Positions 7,797 through 16,042 of a DNA stretch of 42,418 nucleotides are shown one piece after another (the first letter of the stretch is position 1; the number at the start of each line of letters is the position of its first letter). The stretch comes from Streptomyces rubellomurinus (GTDB lineage: Bacteria; Actinomycetota; Actinomycetes; Streptomycetales; Streptomycetaceae). The stretch is taken from the NCBI RefSeq assembly GCF_000961885.1, contig NZ_JZKH01000074.1, positions 1-42,418 on the forward strand, read 5' to 3'. Made by a program: the position numbers and the translations under genes. The notes beneath the pieces were generated by a model. The model was not told the origin of the DNA. It saw only the letters and a list, made by a program, of their open reading frames with translations, and did no database searches.

Positions 7797-8333
7797 ATGC
7801 TGAAGCTCGCCATCCTCGGATTCCTGTACGACCGACCGCTGCACGGCTACGAACTGCGCCGCCACCTCAGCGCCCTCACCGGCCACGTCCGCCCGATCAG
7901 CGACGGCACGCTCTACCCCGCGATCAAACGCCTGGAGACCGCCGGCCTGCTGGTCCGCGAGACCGAGCCGGGCACCGCCGCCGCACCCCGGCACACCCTG
8001 CACCTCACCGAGGCCGGACGCACCGCCCTGCGCGACCGGCTGCGCGAGCCCGAGCCGCTGGACATCAGCGACGAGAACCGCTGGTTCACCCTGCTCGCCT
8101 TCCTGCGCCACCTCGCCGACCCCGCCGCCCAGGCCGCCGTGCTGCGCCGCCGGCTGGCCTTCCTCGCCGAGCCGGCGAGCTTCTTCTACGAGGGCGAACG
8201 CCCGCTCGGCGCCGAGGAGTTCGCCGACCCGTTCCGGCGCGGCCTGCTCCTGGTCGCCCGCGCCACCAGCGAGGCCGAACTCGGCTGGCTGCACGCCACC
8301 CTGGCGGAGCTCGGCGAGCCCGCCGCAGAGTGA
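7797..8333 (+). CDS. PadR-family transcriptional regulator
   Basis: 178 residues from ATG at 7797; no clear ribosome binding site. MLKLAILGFLYDRPLHGYELRRHL and ISDGTLYPAIKRLETAGLLVRE are the winged-helix core of PadR, followed by a C-terminal helical dimerisation domain (about 90-175), which makes it the longer PadR class with a Vir-like C-terminus. PadR proteins usually repress a neighbouring detoxification or transport gene in response to a small ligand. The divergent hydrolase is the obvious target. Confidence 0.9.
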   Translation: MLKLAILGFLYDRPLHGYELRRHLSALTGHVRPISDGTLYPAIKRLETAGLLVRETEPGTAAAPRHTLHLTEAGRTALRDRLREPEPLDISDENRWFTLLAFLRHLADPAAQAAVLRRRLAFLAEPASFFYEGERPLGAEEFADPFRRGLLLVARATSEAELGWLHATLAELGEPAAE

Positions 8334-8337
8334 CCGA

Positions 8338-8360
8338 AACCCGCCGCGGCAGCGGGCTTC
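8338..8360 (+). terminator. Weak hairpin after padR-like gene
   Basis: CCCGC (8340-8344) pairs with GCGGG (8352-8356) and is followed by CTTC. The stem is only 5 bases. Confidence 0.3.
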
Positions 8361-8393
8361 CGCCCCCGAACCACCCGTGTTCGGATGGCGGAC

Positions 8394-9104
8394 ATGAGCG
8401 ATGACACGCACACGAGCGACGAGCGGCGCCCGGGCTACGACGGCACCGGACCGGGCGCGATCACCCCGGACGGCTGCGCCGTCGAGATGTGGCTGCGCCT
8501 CCCGGCGGGCGACGCTCCGGACGTCATCGAGGCCGCGGTGCCGGCCGGCGCACACATCCTCGAACTCGGCTGCGGCGTGGGCCGGATGACGCACCCGCTG
8601 GCCGACCGCGGCTTCACCGTGACGGCCGTCGACGAGTCCGCCGACATGCTGGCCCGGGTGCGCCCGCAGGTCCGCACGGTGCGCAGCCCGATCGAGCGGC
8701 TGGACCTCGGCGAGCGCTTCGACGTCGTCCTGCTCGCCTCCTTCCTGGTGCACGCCGGTGACGCGAAGGTCCGCCAGGGGCTGCTGGAGACCTGCCGCCG
8801 CCACGTCGCCGAGGACGGCTGCGTGCTGATCCAGCGCGAGGGCGCCGACGTGCACCGGAGCGTGCCCCGGGAGACCCCGGTCGGCGCCGGCCTGGCCCGG
8901 GTCGTCTCCTCCACGCCGGTCGGCGACGGCGTGCACTCCGTCCACGTCGAGTACGAGTTCCCGGACGGCCGCTGGACGCAGACCTTCCTGTCCCGCCCGC
9001 TCAGCGACGAGCAGTTCGAGCGGGCGCTGGCGGAGGCCGGGCTGCGGATCGAGACGCACCTGACCGAGGACCGCGTCTGGGTCCGGGCCCGGCCGACCGG
9101 CTGA
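8394..9104 (+). CDS. Class I SAM-dependent methyltransferase
   Basis: 236 residues from ATG at 8394; an ATG at 8385 adds three residues and neither has a good ribosome binding site. Motif I is ILELGCGVGRMTHPL (about residues 60-75), followed by VTAVDESADML (acidic residue binding the ribose) and FDVVLLASFLVH. The C-terminal part carries a beta-rich insert and LSDEQFERALAEAGLRIE, common in small-molecule methyltransferases. The substrate cannot be told. It stands alone on the plus strand after the PadR gene. Confidence 0.85.
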   Translation: MSDDTHTSDERRPGYDGTGPGAITPDGCAVEMWLRLPAGDAPDVIEAAVPAGAHILELGCGVGRMTHPLADRGFTVTAVDESADMLARVRPQVRTVRSPIERLDLGERFDVVLLASFLVHAGDAKVRQGLLETCRRHVAEDGCVLIQREGADVHRSVPRETPVGAGLARVVSSTPVGDGVHSVHVEYEFPDGRWTQTFLSRPLSDEQFERALAEAGLRIETHLTEDRVWVRARPTG

Positions 9105-9166
9105 CGCCCGGGGAGCCCCGGAAGCCCCGGGAGCCCCGACGGCCCGGTACGCAAAGCCCGATTAAA

Positions 9167-9195
9167 GGGTGAACCAAGAACTGTCATCTTCACCC
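9167..9195. promoter_or_regulatory. Inverted repeat upstream of uppP
   Basis: GGGTGAA (9167-9173) and TTCACCC (9189-9195) form a perfect 7-base pair of arms 15 bases apart, just before a TACTAT -10-like box (9198-9203). The half-sites resemble the GTTCACC unit of the streptomycete PhoP box, but here they are inverted and not direct repeats, so the regulator is uncertain. Confidence 0.4.
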
Positions 9196-9293
9196 CGTAC
9201 TATCGGGCCGCGCGCCGGGCCGGCACGCGGCCGGGGGGTCGCACGGGCAGCGGCACGCCCGTACACCCGCCCCCGACCCGCGAGGACCCGACC

Positions 9294-9344
9294 ATGCCGC
9301 ACCCGCACCACGACCGACCGACAGCCGCGGCGGGTGCCCGGTGA
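9294..9344 (+). CDS. Short upstream ORF overlapping the uppP start
   Basis: ATG at 9294 with GAGGA seven bases upstream encodes [16 protein letters not shown] and ends in TGA at 9342-9344, overlapping the GTG start of uppP in a GTGA junction. uppP itself has no good ribosome binding site. Translational coupling through this 16-residue ORF would explain how uppP is initiated. It could also be chance in GC-rich DNA. Confidence 0.45.
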   Translation: MPHPHHDRPTAAAGAR

Positions 9345-10186
9345 TCGACTGGTTCCACGGAGCCGTGCTCGGCCTGATCCAGGGCCTCACCGAGTTCCTG
9401 CCCGTCTCCTCCAGCGCCCACCTGCGGGTCTTCTCCGCCCTGCTGGGCTGGGACGACCCGGGCGCGGCCTTCACCGCGGTCACCCAGCTCGGCACCGAGA
9501 CCGCCGTGCTGATCTACTTCCGCCGGGACATCGCCGCGATCGTCCGGACCTGGGCGCTGTCGCTGTTCCGCCCGGCGCTGCGCTCCGAGCCGGACGCCCG
9601 GATGGGCTGGTTCGTGATCATCGGCACCCTGCCGATCGGCATCCTCGGCAAGCTGTTCCAGGACAGCATCGAGACCCACCTGCGCGACCTGCGGATCGTC
9701 GGCACCACCCTGATCGTCTTCGGCCTGGTCTTGGCCTTCGCCGACCGCACCCGCGCCGTCCGGCACGCCCGGCCGATCACCGACCTCACCCTGCCGCACG
9801 CCGGCGCCTTCGGCTTCGCCCAGGCGCTGGCACTGATCCCCGGGGTGTCCCGCTCCGGCGGCACGATCAGCGCGGGCCTGCTGCTCGGCTACAGCCGGGA
9901 GGCGGCGGCCCGCTACTCCTTCCTGCTCGCGATCCCGGCGGTGCTCGCCTCCGGCGCGCTGGAGCTGTTCAAGATCGGCGAGGGCCCGGCGCCCGCCTGG
10001 GGGCCGACGGTCCTCGCGACGGCGATCGCCTTCGTGGTCGGCTACGCGGCGATCGCCTGGTTCCTCAAGTACATCTCGCACCACAGCTTCGTGCCGTTCG
10101 TGGTCTACCGGGTGCTGCTCGGCATCCTGATCATCGGACTGGTCGCGGGCGGCGTCCTGGCGCCGGACGCGGGCTCGATCAAGTAG
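9341..10186 (+). CDS. uppP: Undecaprenyl-diphosphatase (BacA family)
   Basis: 281 residues. An integral membrane enzyme that converts undecaprenyl diphosphate to the monophosphate for cell wall lipid carrier recycling; overproduction gives bacitracin tolerance. [13 protein letters not shown] (residues 15-27, with catalytic Glu) and [10 protein letters not shown] are the two BacA signature motifs. Several membrane helices are evident, including [14 protein letters not shown] and [19 protein letters not shown]. The GTG start gives the canonical N-terminus and lies in an overlap with a short upstream ORF. A strong bidirectional terminator follows. Confidence 0.95.
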   Translation: MIDWFHGAVLGLIQGLTEFLPVSSSAHLRVFSALLGWDDPGAAFTAVTQLGTETAVLIYFRRDIAAIVRTWALSLFRPALRSEPDARMGWFVIIGTLPIGILGKLFQDSIETHLRDLRIVGTTLIVFGLVLAFADRTRAVRHARPITDLTLPHAGAFGFAQALALIPGVSRSGGTISAGLLLGYSREAAARYSFLLAIPAVLASGALELFKIGEGPAPAWGPTVLATAIAFVVGYAAIAWFLKYISHHSFVPFVVYRVLLGILIIGLVAGGVLAPDAGSIK

Positions 10187-10218
10187 AACAGCGTTTCAAG
10201 GAGACCGGCCCGGAGAAC

Positions 10219-10254
10219 AGCGGTGGGCCGGGACACCCGTCCCGGCCCACCGCT
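10219..10254. terminator. Strong bidirectional terminator (16-base perfect stem)
   Basis: 10219-10234 pairs perfectly with 10239-10254 around the loop ACCC. It lies between the convergent uppP and HEAT-repeat genes and can serve both. Confidence 0.85.
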
Positions 10255-10271
10255 CTCGCATCTGATCGGCC

Positions 10272-11771
10272 CTAGCGACCGAACTCCCGGGCCTTGGTCA
10301 GCCGCCCCCGGACGGCGGCGTGGACCTCGGCCTCCTCGGCCGGGTCGGCGGCGAGCCTGCGCAGCCGCTCCAGCACGCGCGCGTCGCCCGTGGTGGCGAC
10401 ATGGCGCGCGGCGAGCTCGCGCGTGGACTCCTCGCAGTCCCAGAGGCACTCGACGGCGGGCCCCTCGGGGAAGTGCACATCGGTGGCGGCGAGCGCCTGG
10501 GCGGCACGGCCGCGCAGGTCGGAGGAGGCGGCCTCCCCGTAGATGTGGCGCAGCACGGGGACGGCGTCGGCGGCGGCCAGCCGCCCCGCACCGTCGACCA
10601 GCGAGCCGAGCCCGCAGCCCGTCACGCCCTTGGCCGAGATCCACCGGCGCAGGCCGGCGACCACCAGGGGCGCGTCGGCCGGCTCGCCGACGTCCGCGAG
10701 CAGCCGGACGGCGGCCTCGCCGAGCGCGCTGTCGGCGGCGCCACCGGCCGGATCGGCCCAGCGGCGGGCGTGGGCCAGCACCTCGGGGCCGCGCATCCGG
10801 CCGAGCAGTTCCAGGGCGGCCCGCACGATCCGGTCGTCCACGTCCGCGGCGGCGGCCTCGATGAGCTCGATGGCGGCCGGGTCGCGCTGGTCGACGAGGT
10901 GGCGCAGGGCGGCCCGGCGGGCGCCGGGCAGGCCGCCCGCGGCGGCCTCCAGCAGCAGCGGGCGGTCCTCGGGCCGCACGACGGCGGTCAGGCAGCGGGC
11001 GGCCGCGGCCGCGCGGCGGTCCACCGCGTCGGGGGCGGACGGGTCCTCGGCGGGGCGCGGCTGCTCGGACCGGGCGAGGAAGGCGCCGGCGCCTAGGCCG
11101 CCCAGCTCGCCCTGGTCGGCCCAGGCCAGCACGTCGGCGGTGGACCAGCCGGGCGTGACGCCGCTGCGGTTGAGCTGGCGCTGCCAGAGGTCGAAGGGGG
11201 ACTGTTCGCTGGCCGCCGCCACTCTCGGGTGGTAGGCCGCCCACAGCCGCCAGGGCCGGGGCTCGTACGCGTTGCGGATGAACTCGCGCAGCTCGGCGTC
11301 GCCCTCGGGGCCCGGCGGGAAGCGGTCCAGCACGGCGGTGCCGAGCAGCAGGAGGCCGCGGTCGTCGTCGCGCAGGGCGAGCTCGTCGAGGGCCCAGGCC
11401 CAGTTCGCGCCCGTGGCGGCGTACTCGCGCAGCATCAGCAGCGCGTCGCGACGGCCGTAGGCGGCGAGGTGGCCCAGGACGGAGAGGGCGAGACCGGTGC
11501 GGCACTCGTCGTCGCTGACGAGGTCCTCGGCGGAGTGCAGGTGGTCCTCGATGCCGTCGAGCGGCGCTTCGAGGTCCATGTAGATGCGGGCGTAGTACAG
11601 AGAGCGGCTCTCGACCTGCCAGTCGGCTCGCGGATCTCTGGTGACGCACTCCTCCAGGGCGGCGATGGCCTCGGTACGGTCGGCGGCCAGCGCGTGGAGC
11701 TGCCCGTCACCGCGGCCTCGCTGAAGGAGGCCGAGGAGGCTGGCACTAGGTGCTATCACTGGCTCGAACAT
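10272..11771 (-). CDS. HEAT-repeat-like protein of unknown function
   Basis: 499 residues from ATG at 11771; the frame is open further upstream but without typical codon use. The protein is almost wholly helical. Repeated units from about residue 250 on (for example DRPLLLEAAAGGLPGARRAALRHLVDQRD, DRIVRAALELLGRM, ALGEAAVRLLADVGE, RAAQALAAT, STRELAARHVATTG) resemble HEAT/PBS-lyase repeats. The N-terminal 230 residues are helical with TPR-like spacing. No catalytic motif is seen. Such scaffolds mediate protein contacts. The upstream region holds the palindrome at 11928. Confidence 0.7.
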   Translation of the reverse strand: MFEPVIAPSASLLGLLQRGRGDGQLHALAADRTEAIAALEECVTRDPRADWQVESRSLYYARIYMDLEAPLDGIEDHLHSAEDLVSDDECRTGLALSVLGHLAAYGRRDALLMLREYAATGANWAWALDELALRDDDRGLLLLGTAVLDRFPPGPEGDAELREFIRNAYEPRPWRLWAAYHPRVAAASEQSPFDLWQRQLNRSGVTPGWSTADVLAWADQGELGGLGAGAFLARSEQPRPAEDPSAPDAVDRRAAAAARCLTAVVRPEDRPLLLEAAAGGLPGARRAALRHLVDQRDPAAIELIEAAAADVDDRIVRAALELLGRMRGPEVLAHARRWADPAGGAADSALGEAAVRLLADVGEPADAPLVVAGLRRWISAKGVTGCGLGSLVDGAGRLAAADAVPVLRHIYGEAASSDLRGRAAQALAATDVHFPEGPAVECLWDCEESTRELAARHVATTGDARVLERLRRLAADPAEEAEVHAAVRGRLTKAREFGR

Positions 11772-11927
11772 GAGGTCAGCATCCGTTGCGGCGGTCGTAG
11801 TGGCAACGGGATTTCCGTCGCCGGGGTCTCTGGTCGGTACTGCGGTGGGCGCCCGGGCGCCGGAATCACCGAAGGTTACCGCCTCGGGACCGCTTCCGCA
11901 CACAGGGCGACGGAGGCCCCCGCCACA

Positions 11928-11941
11928 GTGGCATATGCCAC
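11928..11941. promoter_or_regulatory. 14-base palindrome GTGGCATATGCCAC
   Basis: A perfect palindrome in the 287-base region between the divergent HEAT-repeat and PAS-protein genes. GCCAC immediately to its left (11922-11926) forms a further inverted pair with GTGGC. It is a likely binding site of an unknown dimeric regulator. Nothing else definite is seen in 11772-12058. Confidence 0.5.
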
Positions 11942-12058
11942 GGGAATTTTGCCTGCGTTCTGTCCAAATCGCCCGCACGGATGACGACGCTGTGCGACAG
12001 TCTTCTCACCACCCCACGGCCCGCACCCGGCAGGCCGCACCCGAGCGATGGACCCGTC

Positions 12059-12604
12059 ATGACCATGCCGTTAGGCTCCCCGGCCGCCCTCCGCCCGCCG
12101 GACGCCGCCACCGCGGACGGCGCCCGACCGGGCGCGACGGAAGGCCGGGACGGCGGCCGCCCGGAGGCGGACGGCACGGACACCGGAACGGACGACAGAG
12201 TGGACGGCACGGCGCAGGAGCCGTCCGGCCCCGGCCTCAACGGGCGCCCCGGCGGACACGACCACGACACCGAGCCCTACGGCATCGGCGCCGCCGAATG
12301 GAACCTCCTCACCGACGACGTCCGCTGGAACGCCGAGACCTACCTGCTGCTCGGCTGCGACCCCGCCGACGCCCCGCTCAGCCTCGACCGGCTGCCCGAC
12401 CGCCTCCCCGAGGCGGATCGGCCGCTGCTGCGCCGGATGATGACCGACGCCCTGGTGCACGGCCGCACCACCGCCGGCACGATCCGCGTCCGCCGGGCCG
12501 ACGGCCACCACGACAGCGTCGACTGCGCGGGCGAGCCCGTGCTCGGCGCGGACGGCACCGTCACCGCGCTGCGCCTGCTGCTCCGGTCGGTCCCCGACCT
12601 CTGA
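12059..12604 (+). CDS. PAS-domain protein
   Basis: 181 residues from ATG at 12059; ATG at 11981 in the same frame would add 26 residues, and neither has a clear ribosome binding site. The first 75 residues are Asp/Gly/Pro-rich and probably disordered. From about residue 78, GIGAAEWNLLTDDVRWNAETYLLLGCDP, then LDRLPDRLPEADRPLLRRMM and TIRVRRADGHHDSVDCAGEPVLGADGTVTALRLLLRSV follow the PAS/PAC (PAS_3-like) fold. No output domain is fused. Similar stand-alone or phosphatase-linked PAS modules are frequent in streptomycetes. Ligand and partner are unknown. Confidence 0.7.
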   Translation: MTMPLGSPAALRPPDAATADGARPGATEGRDGGRPEADGTDTGTDDRVDGTAQEPSGPGLNGRPGGHDHDTEPYGIGAAEWNLLTDDVRWNAETYLLLGCDPADAPLSLDRLPDRLPEADRPLLRRMMTDALVHGRTTAGTIRVRRADGHHDSVDCAGEPVLGADGTVTALRLLLRSVPDL

Positions 12605-12715
12605 GCCGGCCTCCGGCCCGCGCGCCCCTTCCGTCGCGCGCGCTCCGCCCGTTCCGCCGCCACCGCGCCGGCCCGACCGCCAGACCGTGCGCCCGCCCGT
12701 GCGGCCGACCGCCCG

Positions 12716-14197
12716 TCAGGACGGCCTCGGCCGGTTCTTGGCGTCCGCCACCCGCAGCTGCCGCCCGAGCTCCGCCCGCAGCTCGTCCACCGCCGGCACC
12801 CCCCGGTAGCGCGCCGTCAGCCGGTACATCTCGCGCAGCCGGTCCCAGGTCCGGTGCGAGGAGTTCTGGCCGATCAGGTTCAGCACCATCTTCGCCTGGA
12901 ACTCCGCCGCGTCCGGATCGCCCGCGATCCAGTGCACCGAGGACAGCGTGATCCGGTCGAACAGCGCCGAGCGCAGCCGCCCGGTGCCATCGCGCAGCGC
13001 GATCACCCGCTCCGCGTGCCGGCGGGCCTGCGGCAGCGCCGTCGCGTCGTGCTCGGCCAGCGTGCGCAGCACCAGCGCCTGCATGCCGCGCAGTTCGGCC
13101 TCGTCGAACGTCTGCATCCAGGACGGCGGCGGCTCCGGCGACCCCTCGGAGAACAGCTCCTCGGCCTCGCCGAGCAGCCGGTAGGTGTCCTGCGAGTGCC
13201 CGATCGACGCGCGCGCCCACGCCTCGACGGTGTTGAACATGGCCCGCGTTCTGGGCTGCAGCCGACCGCCGGCGTCCTTCGCGGCCGTCATCAGGTCGAT
13301 CGCGTCGTCCGCCCGCCCCAGGTGCACCATCTGACGCGCCGCCCGGGAGATCGCCTCCCCGGCGCGCGGACGGTCGCCCGCCTCCTTCGCCGCCTCCGCC
13401 GCGATCATGAAGTACCGCTGGGCGGTGGGCTCCAGGCCCACGTCGTGCGACATCCAGCCGGCCAGCACCGCCAGGTTGGCCGCGACCAGCCACAGCCGCT
13501 GCTCCACCGCGGGCTCGTGGCGGTGGGTCAACAGACCACCCACCTCGTTGAGTTGACCGACCACCGCCTTGCGCTGCAGGCCGCCGCCGCGGGCCGCGTC
13601 CCAGGCCCGGAACACCTGCACCGAGTGCTCCAGCGACTCCACCTCGTCGGGCCCGACCGGGCCCGCGTCGAACACGTCCACCGTCGGGCGCGCCCCGCCC
13701 CCGGTGACCACCTGTCGCGGCCCGGGGACCGCGGCCGCGTACGCGACGGCGTCCCCGCCCAGCCAGCCCTTCAACGAGTCGGCGATGACCGCCCCGGCCG
13801 TGAGCGCGGCACCCGCGCCCACCAATCCACGTCGGTTCAGCATGAGGTCCATTCCCGTGAACTCGGTGAGGACCGCGGCTGTTCGATCCGGCGACCACGG
13901 GACTGCTGCGGACGGCGCCGCTCCGGACCTGGTGGGCCGGTGTCGTTCCAGACCGAGGTCCTCAGTGGTGACGACACGGCCGAGCCGCTCCGTGAACACG
14001 GCTGCCAGCACCCTCGGCACCGGATCGCGGGGGATCTCCCCCTGCTCGATCCAGCGCCGTACCCTCGAGGTGTCGGTGGACAGCTGCTGCTGCCCCATCG
14101 CGGCACCCCGGCGGTTGACCAGCCGCGCCAGCTCGCCCTTCGACCATCCGGTCAGGACGAACAGGTCCGCCAGTCGGGTGTTGGGTCCCCTGCTCAA
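12716..14197 (-). CDS. NsdA/NsdB-like TPR regulator with N-terminal HTH-like region
   Basis: 493 residues; TTG at 14197 preceded by GGGGG at suitable distance. The N-terminus (LADLFVLTGWSKGELARLVNRR, then LSTDTSRVRRWIEQGEIPRDPVPRVLAAVFTERLG) matches the start of the streptomycete NsdA/NsdB family, which negatively affect sporulation and antibiotic production in S. coelicolor. Residues 115-145 hold a twin-Arg-like hydrophobic stretch (NRRGLVGAGAALTAGAVIA). From about 190 on there are TPR-like helix pairs. The promoter carries a 14-base palindrome. The membership is recognised from memory of the N-terminus; which paralogue it is cannot be told. Confidence 0.7.
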   Translation of the reverse strand: MSRGPNTRLADLFVLTGWSKGELARLVNRRGAAMGQQQLSTDTSRVRRWIEQGEIPRDPVPRVLAAVFTERLGRVVTTEDLGLERHRPTRSGAAPSAAVPWSPDRTAAVLTEFTGMDLMLNRRGLVGAGAALTAGAVIADSLKGWLGGDAVAYAAAVPGPRQVVTGGGARPTVDVFDAGPVGPDEVESLEHSVQVFRAWDAARGGGLQRKAVVGQLNEVGGLLTHRHEPAVEQRLWLVAANLAVLAGWMSHDVGLEPTAQRYFMIAAEAAKEAGDRPRAGEAISRAARQMVHLGRADDAIDLMTAAKDAGGRLQPRTRAMFNTVEAWARASIGHSQDTYRLLGEAEELFSEGSPEPPPSWMQTFDEAELRGMQALVLRTLAEHDATALPQARRHAERVIALRDGTGRLRSALFDRITLSSVHWIAGDPDAAEFQAKMVLNLIGQNSSHRTWDRLREMYRLTARYRGVPAVDELRAELGRQLRVADAKNRPRPS

Positions 14198-14227
14198 ATG
14201 AAGCCCCCAGGTTCCTCGGCTGCAACG

Positions 14228-14253
14228 AGGCTAGAGCGTCCGGCATGTGCCGG
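14228..14253 (-). promoter_or_regulatory. -10 box and 14-base palindrome upstream of the Nsd-like gene
   Basis: On the minus strand TAGCCT (14233-14228) is a plausible -10. The perfect palindrome CCGGCATGTGCCGG (14240-14253) sits just upstream of it where a repressor would cover the spacer and -35 region. Confidence 0.5.
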
Positions 14254-14673
14254 GCGAGCATTCGCTACCGTTCGCCAGGGTCCGCCAGGCTACTCAGCCA
14301 GTGCGCCGCGGGTGTCTTGTAGGAGTGCGCCACCTCGCCCCCGGGTCGGGCGGCGTCCCACCGGCGTCGGGGCAGTCCCCCGACCGTGGCACGGGACGCT
14401 CCCGGTCCTCACCCGAGGGGGTGGCGCGGCCGGGTGGCGCGGGGGCGCCGGGCACGGCCACGGCAGTCCGGCCGACCGCATTCCCCAGGGTGCGGACGGC
14501 CGGTCGACCGCACCCAGGGGTTCCGACCCCGCGTCCGTGCCCGGCGCCCGCGCACCACCCACCGACCGAAGCAGAGACGCCGTCGCGCGCCCCCCAGGAA
14601 GCACGCGCGCCGGCCCTCCCCCGCCCAGCGGGGCCGCACCCGCAGACGGACCGGAAGGGACCACCCTCAGCCC
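14254..14673. other. Intergenic region between divergent genes, no gene seen
   Basis: 420 bases. Near 14265-14295 there are loose repeats of GTTCGCC/GTCCGCC. The rest is GC-rich; long open frames exist on both strands but their compositions (Arg/Pro-rich) do not look like protein. Confidence 0.5.
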
Positions 14674-15888
14674 ATGTACTCCTCAGCGACCACCCCGACG
14701 CCCACCGCGACCCGCACCGCGCTGCGCCCCCCCACCGCAGCCGCCGGCCGTCCCGGCCCCAAGCAGGTGCCCCCGGGCGTCCGACCGGTCGCGCCGCGCG
14801 GTGCCGAGGGCCGGTCCGCGGACGCCCGGGTCCCGGTCGGCCGTACGGCGCTGGGGCTGCGCGCCCCCGAGACGGCCGTGCCCGCCGGGCAGCGCCTCCC
14901 GCTCGCCCGCCAGGCCGACAGCCAGCTGATCCGGCGTCCGATGCGGCCCGGCGCCCCGGTCGGCGCCGAGCGGATCGACCCGTCCGCGCTGCAGACCCCG
15001 GCGGTACGGGCCGCGCTGGCGAGCGTCGCGCGGATATGTCCCGCGTTCACCCCGCGCCAGGTGCTGCGCGAGGGCAGCCGCCACATCCTGGTGGCGGGCA
15101 CCATCGGGCGCGCCCCGGTGGTGGCCAAGTGCCTGGCGCCGCAGGCGGTGCGGAGTGAGTACTTCGAGCAGCTGGTGGCCGACTTCCACCACGAGGTCGC
15201 CGTGTACCGGGCGTTCGTCCGGCACCGCCCGCCGGTGCGGCTGCCCCGGTTGGTGGCGGCCGACCACGACCGCTGCGTGCTGGTCATGGAGCGGGTGCCC
15301 GGCCGGCCGGCCGCGCGCGAGCGCCACCCCGTCAACGCGCCCACCCCGGGCGAGGTGCGGGCGCTGCTCGGCGCCGTCCGGACGCTGAACCTCTGGCGGC
15401 CGCCGAGCGACGTCTTCCAGCCGCGCCTGGACTACCAGTTGGAGATCGCCCGCTACCACTCGGTGGGCCAGCTCACCGACCGGGACGCCGGCGACCTGCG
15501 CGGCCTGCTGCACGGCCTCGGCCACACCCCGCTGCAGCTGTGCCACGGCGACGCCCTGCTCAGCAACATGCTGCTGGCGCCGTCCGGCCCGGTGCTGGTC
15601 GACTGGGAGCAGGCCGGCTGGTACCTGCCGGGCTACGACCTGGCGGTGCTGTGGAGCGTGCTCTCCGGCGACACCGCCGCCCGCCGCCAGATCAGCCAAC
15701 TCGCCCAGAGCGGCGGCACGATGGCCCGGGACGCGTTCCTGGTGAACCTGGTGCTGGTGCTGATGCGGGAGATCCGGCTGTACGACGTGCCGGGCGCGGG
15801 CGAGGAGCAGCGGATCATGATCCGTCGGCTCTACGACGACGCCGCGCTGGCCCGCCGGGCCGTCCGGGCCGCGGTCGGCACCCGCTGA
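14674..15888 (+). CDS. APH/choline-kinase-fold phosphotransferase of unknown substrate
   Basis: 404 residues from ATG at 14674; GGAAGGGA lies 14 bases upstream, farther than usual. Residues 1-100 are Pro/Arg/Ala-rich and probably disordered. The kinase-like fold follows: [25 protein letters not shown] (P-loop-like and ATP-binding lysine), [36 protein letters not shown] (hinge), then [13 protein letters not shown] (catalytic Asp and Asn) and [22 protein letters not shown] (Mg-binding DWE). The protein resembles streptomycete APH-family proteins adjacent to regulators, not the known resistance enzymes. A perfect 18-base terminator follows. Confidence 0.8.
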   Translation: MYSSATTPTPTATRTALRPPTAAAGRPGPKQVPPGVRPVAPRGAEGRSADARVPVGRTALGLRAPETAVPAGQRLPLARQADSQLIRRPMRPGAPVGAERIDPSALQTPAVRAALASVARICPAFTPRQVLREGSRHILVAGTIGRAPVVAKCLAPQAVRSEYFEQLVADFHHEVAVYRAFVRHRPPVRLPRLVAADHDRCVLVMERVPGRPAARERHPVNAPTPGEVRALLGAVRTLNLWRPPSDVFQPRLDYQLEIARYHSVGQLTDRDAGDLRGLLHGLGHTPLQLCHGDALLSNMLLAPSGPVLVDWEQAGWYLPGYDLAVLWSVLSGDTAARRQISQLAQSGGTMARDAFLVNLVLVLMREIRLYDVPGAGEEQRIMIRRLYDDAALARRAVRAAVGTR

Positions 15889-15896
15889 ACCGCCGT

Positions 15897-15942
15897 ACGG
15901 CTGTGCCCGCGCCTTCCGTCCGGGAGGCGCGGGCACAGCCGT
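15897..15942. terminator. Strong bidirectional terminator (18-base perfect stem)
   Basis: 15897-15914 pairs perfectly with 15925-15942 around a 10-base loop, starting 8 bases after the kinase-like gene. The facing acyl-CoA-dehydrogenase-like gene ends about 100 bases further on. Confidence 0.85.
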
Positions 15943-16042
15943 CTCCCGGACGGTCGCGGGGGCGGGCCGCCACGGGGCTGGCGGTTTCTGGCGGACGGCC
16001 CTCCGGCGCGCCCGGCGGGCCGCGCCGCGGGAGCCGGCTGCC

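Noticed and set aside
6906..9059. 717-codon minus-strand frame
   Set aside because: Only 6906-7673 encodes the hydrolase; the upstream part is antisense to PadR and methyltransferase genes.
9167..9195. PhoP box upstream of uppP
   Set aside because: Half-sites are inverted, while PhoP binds direct repeats of an 11-base unit.
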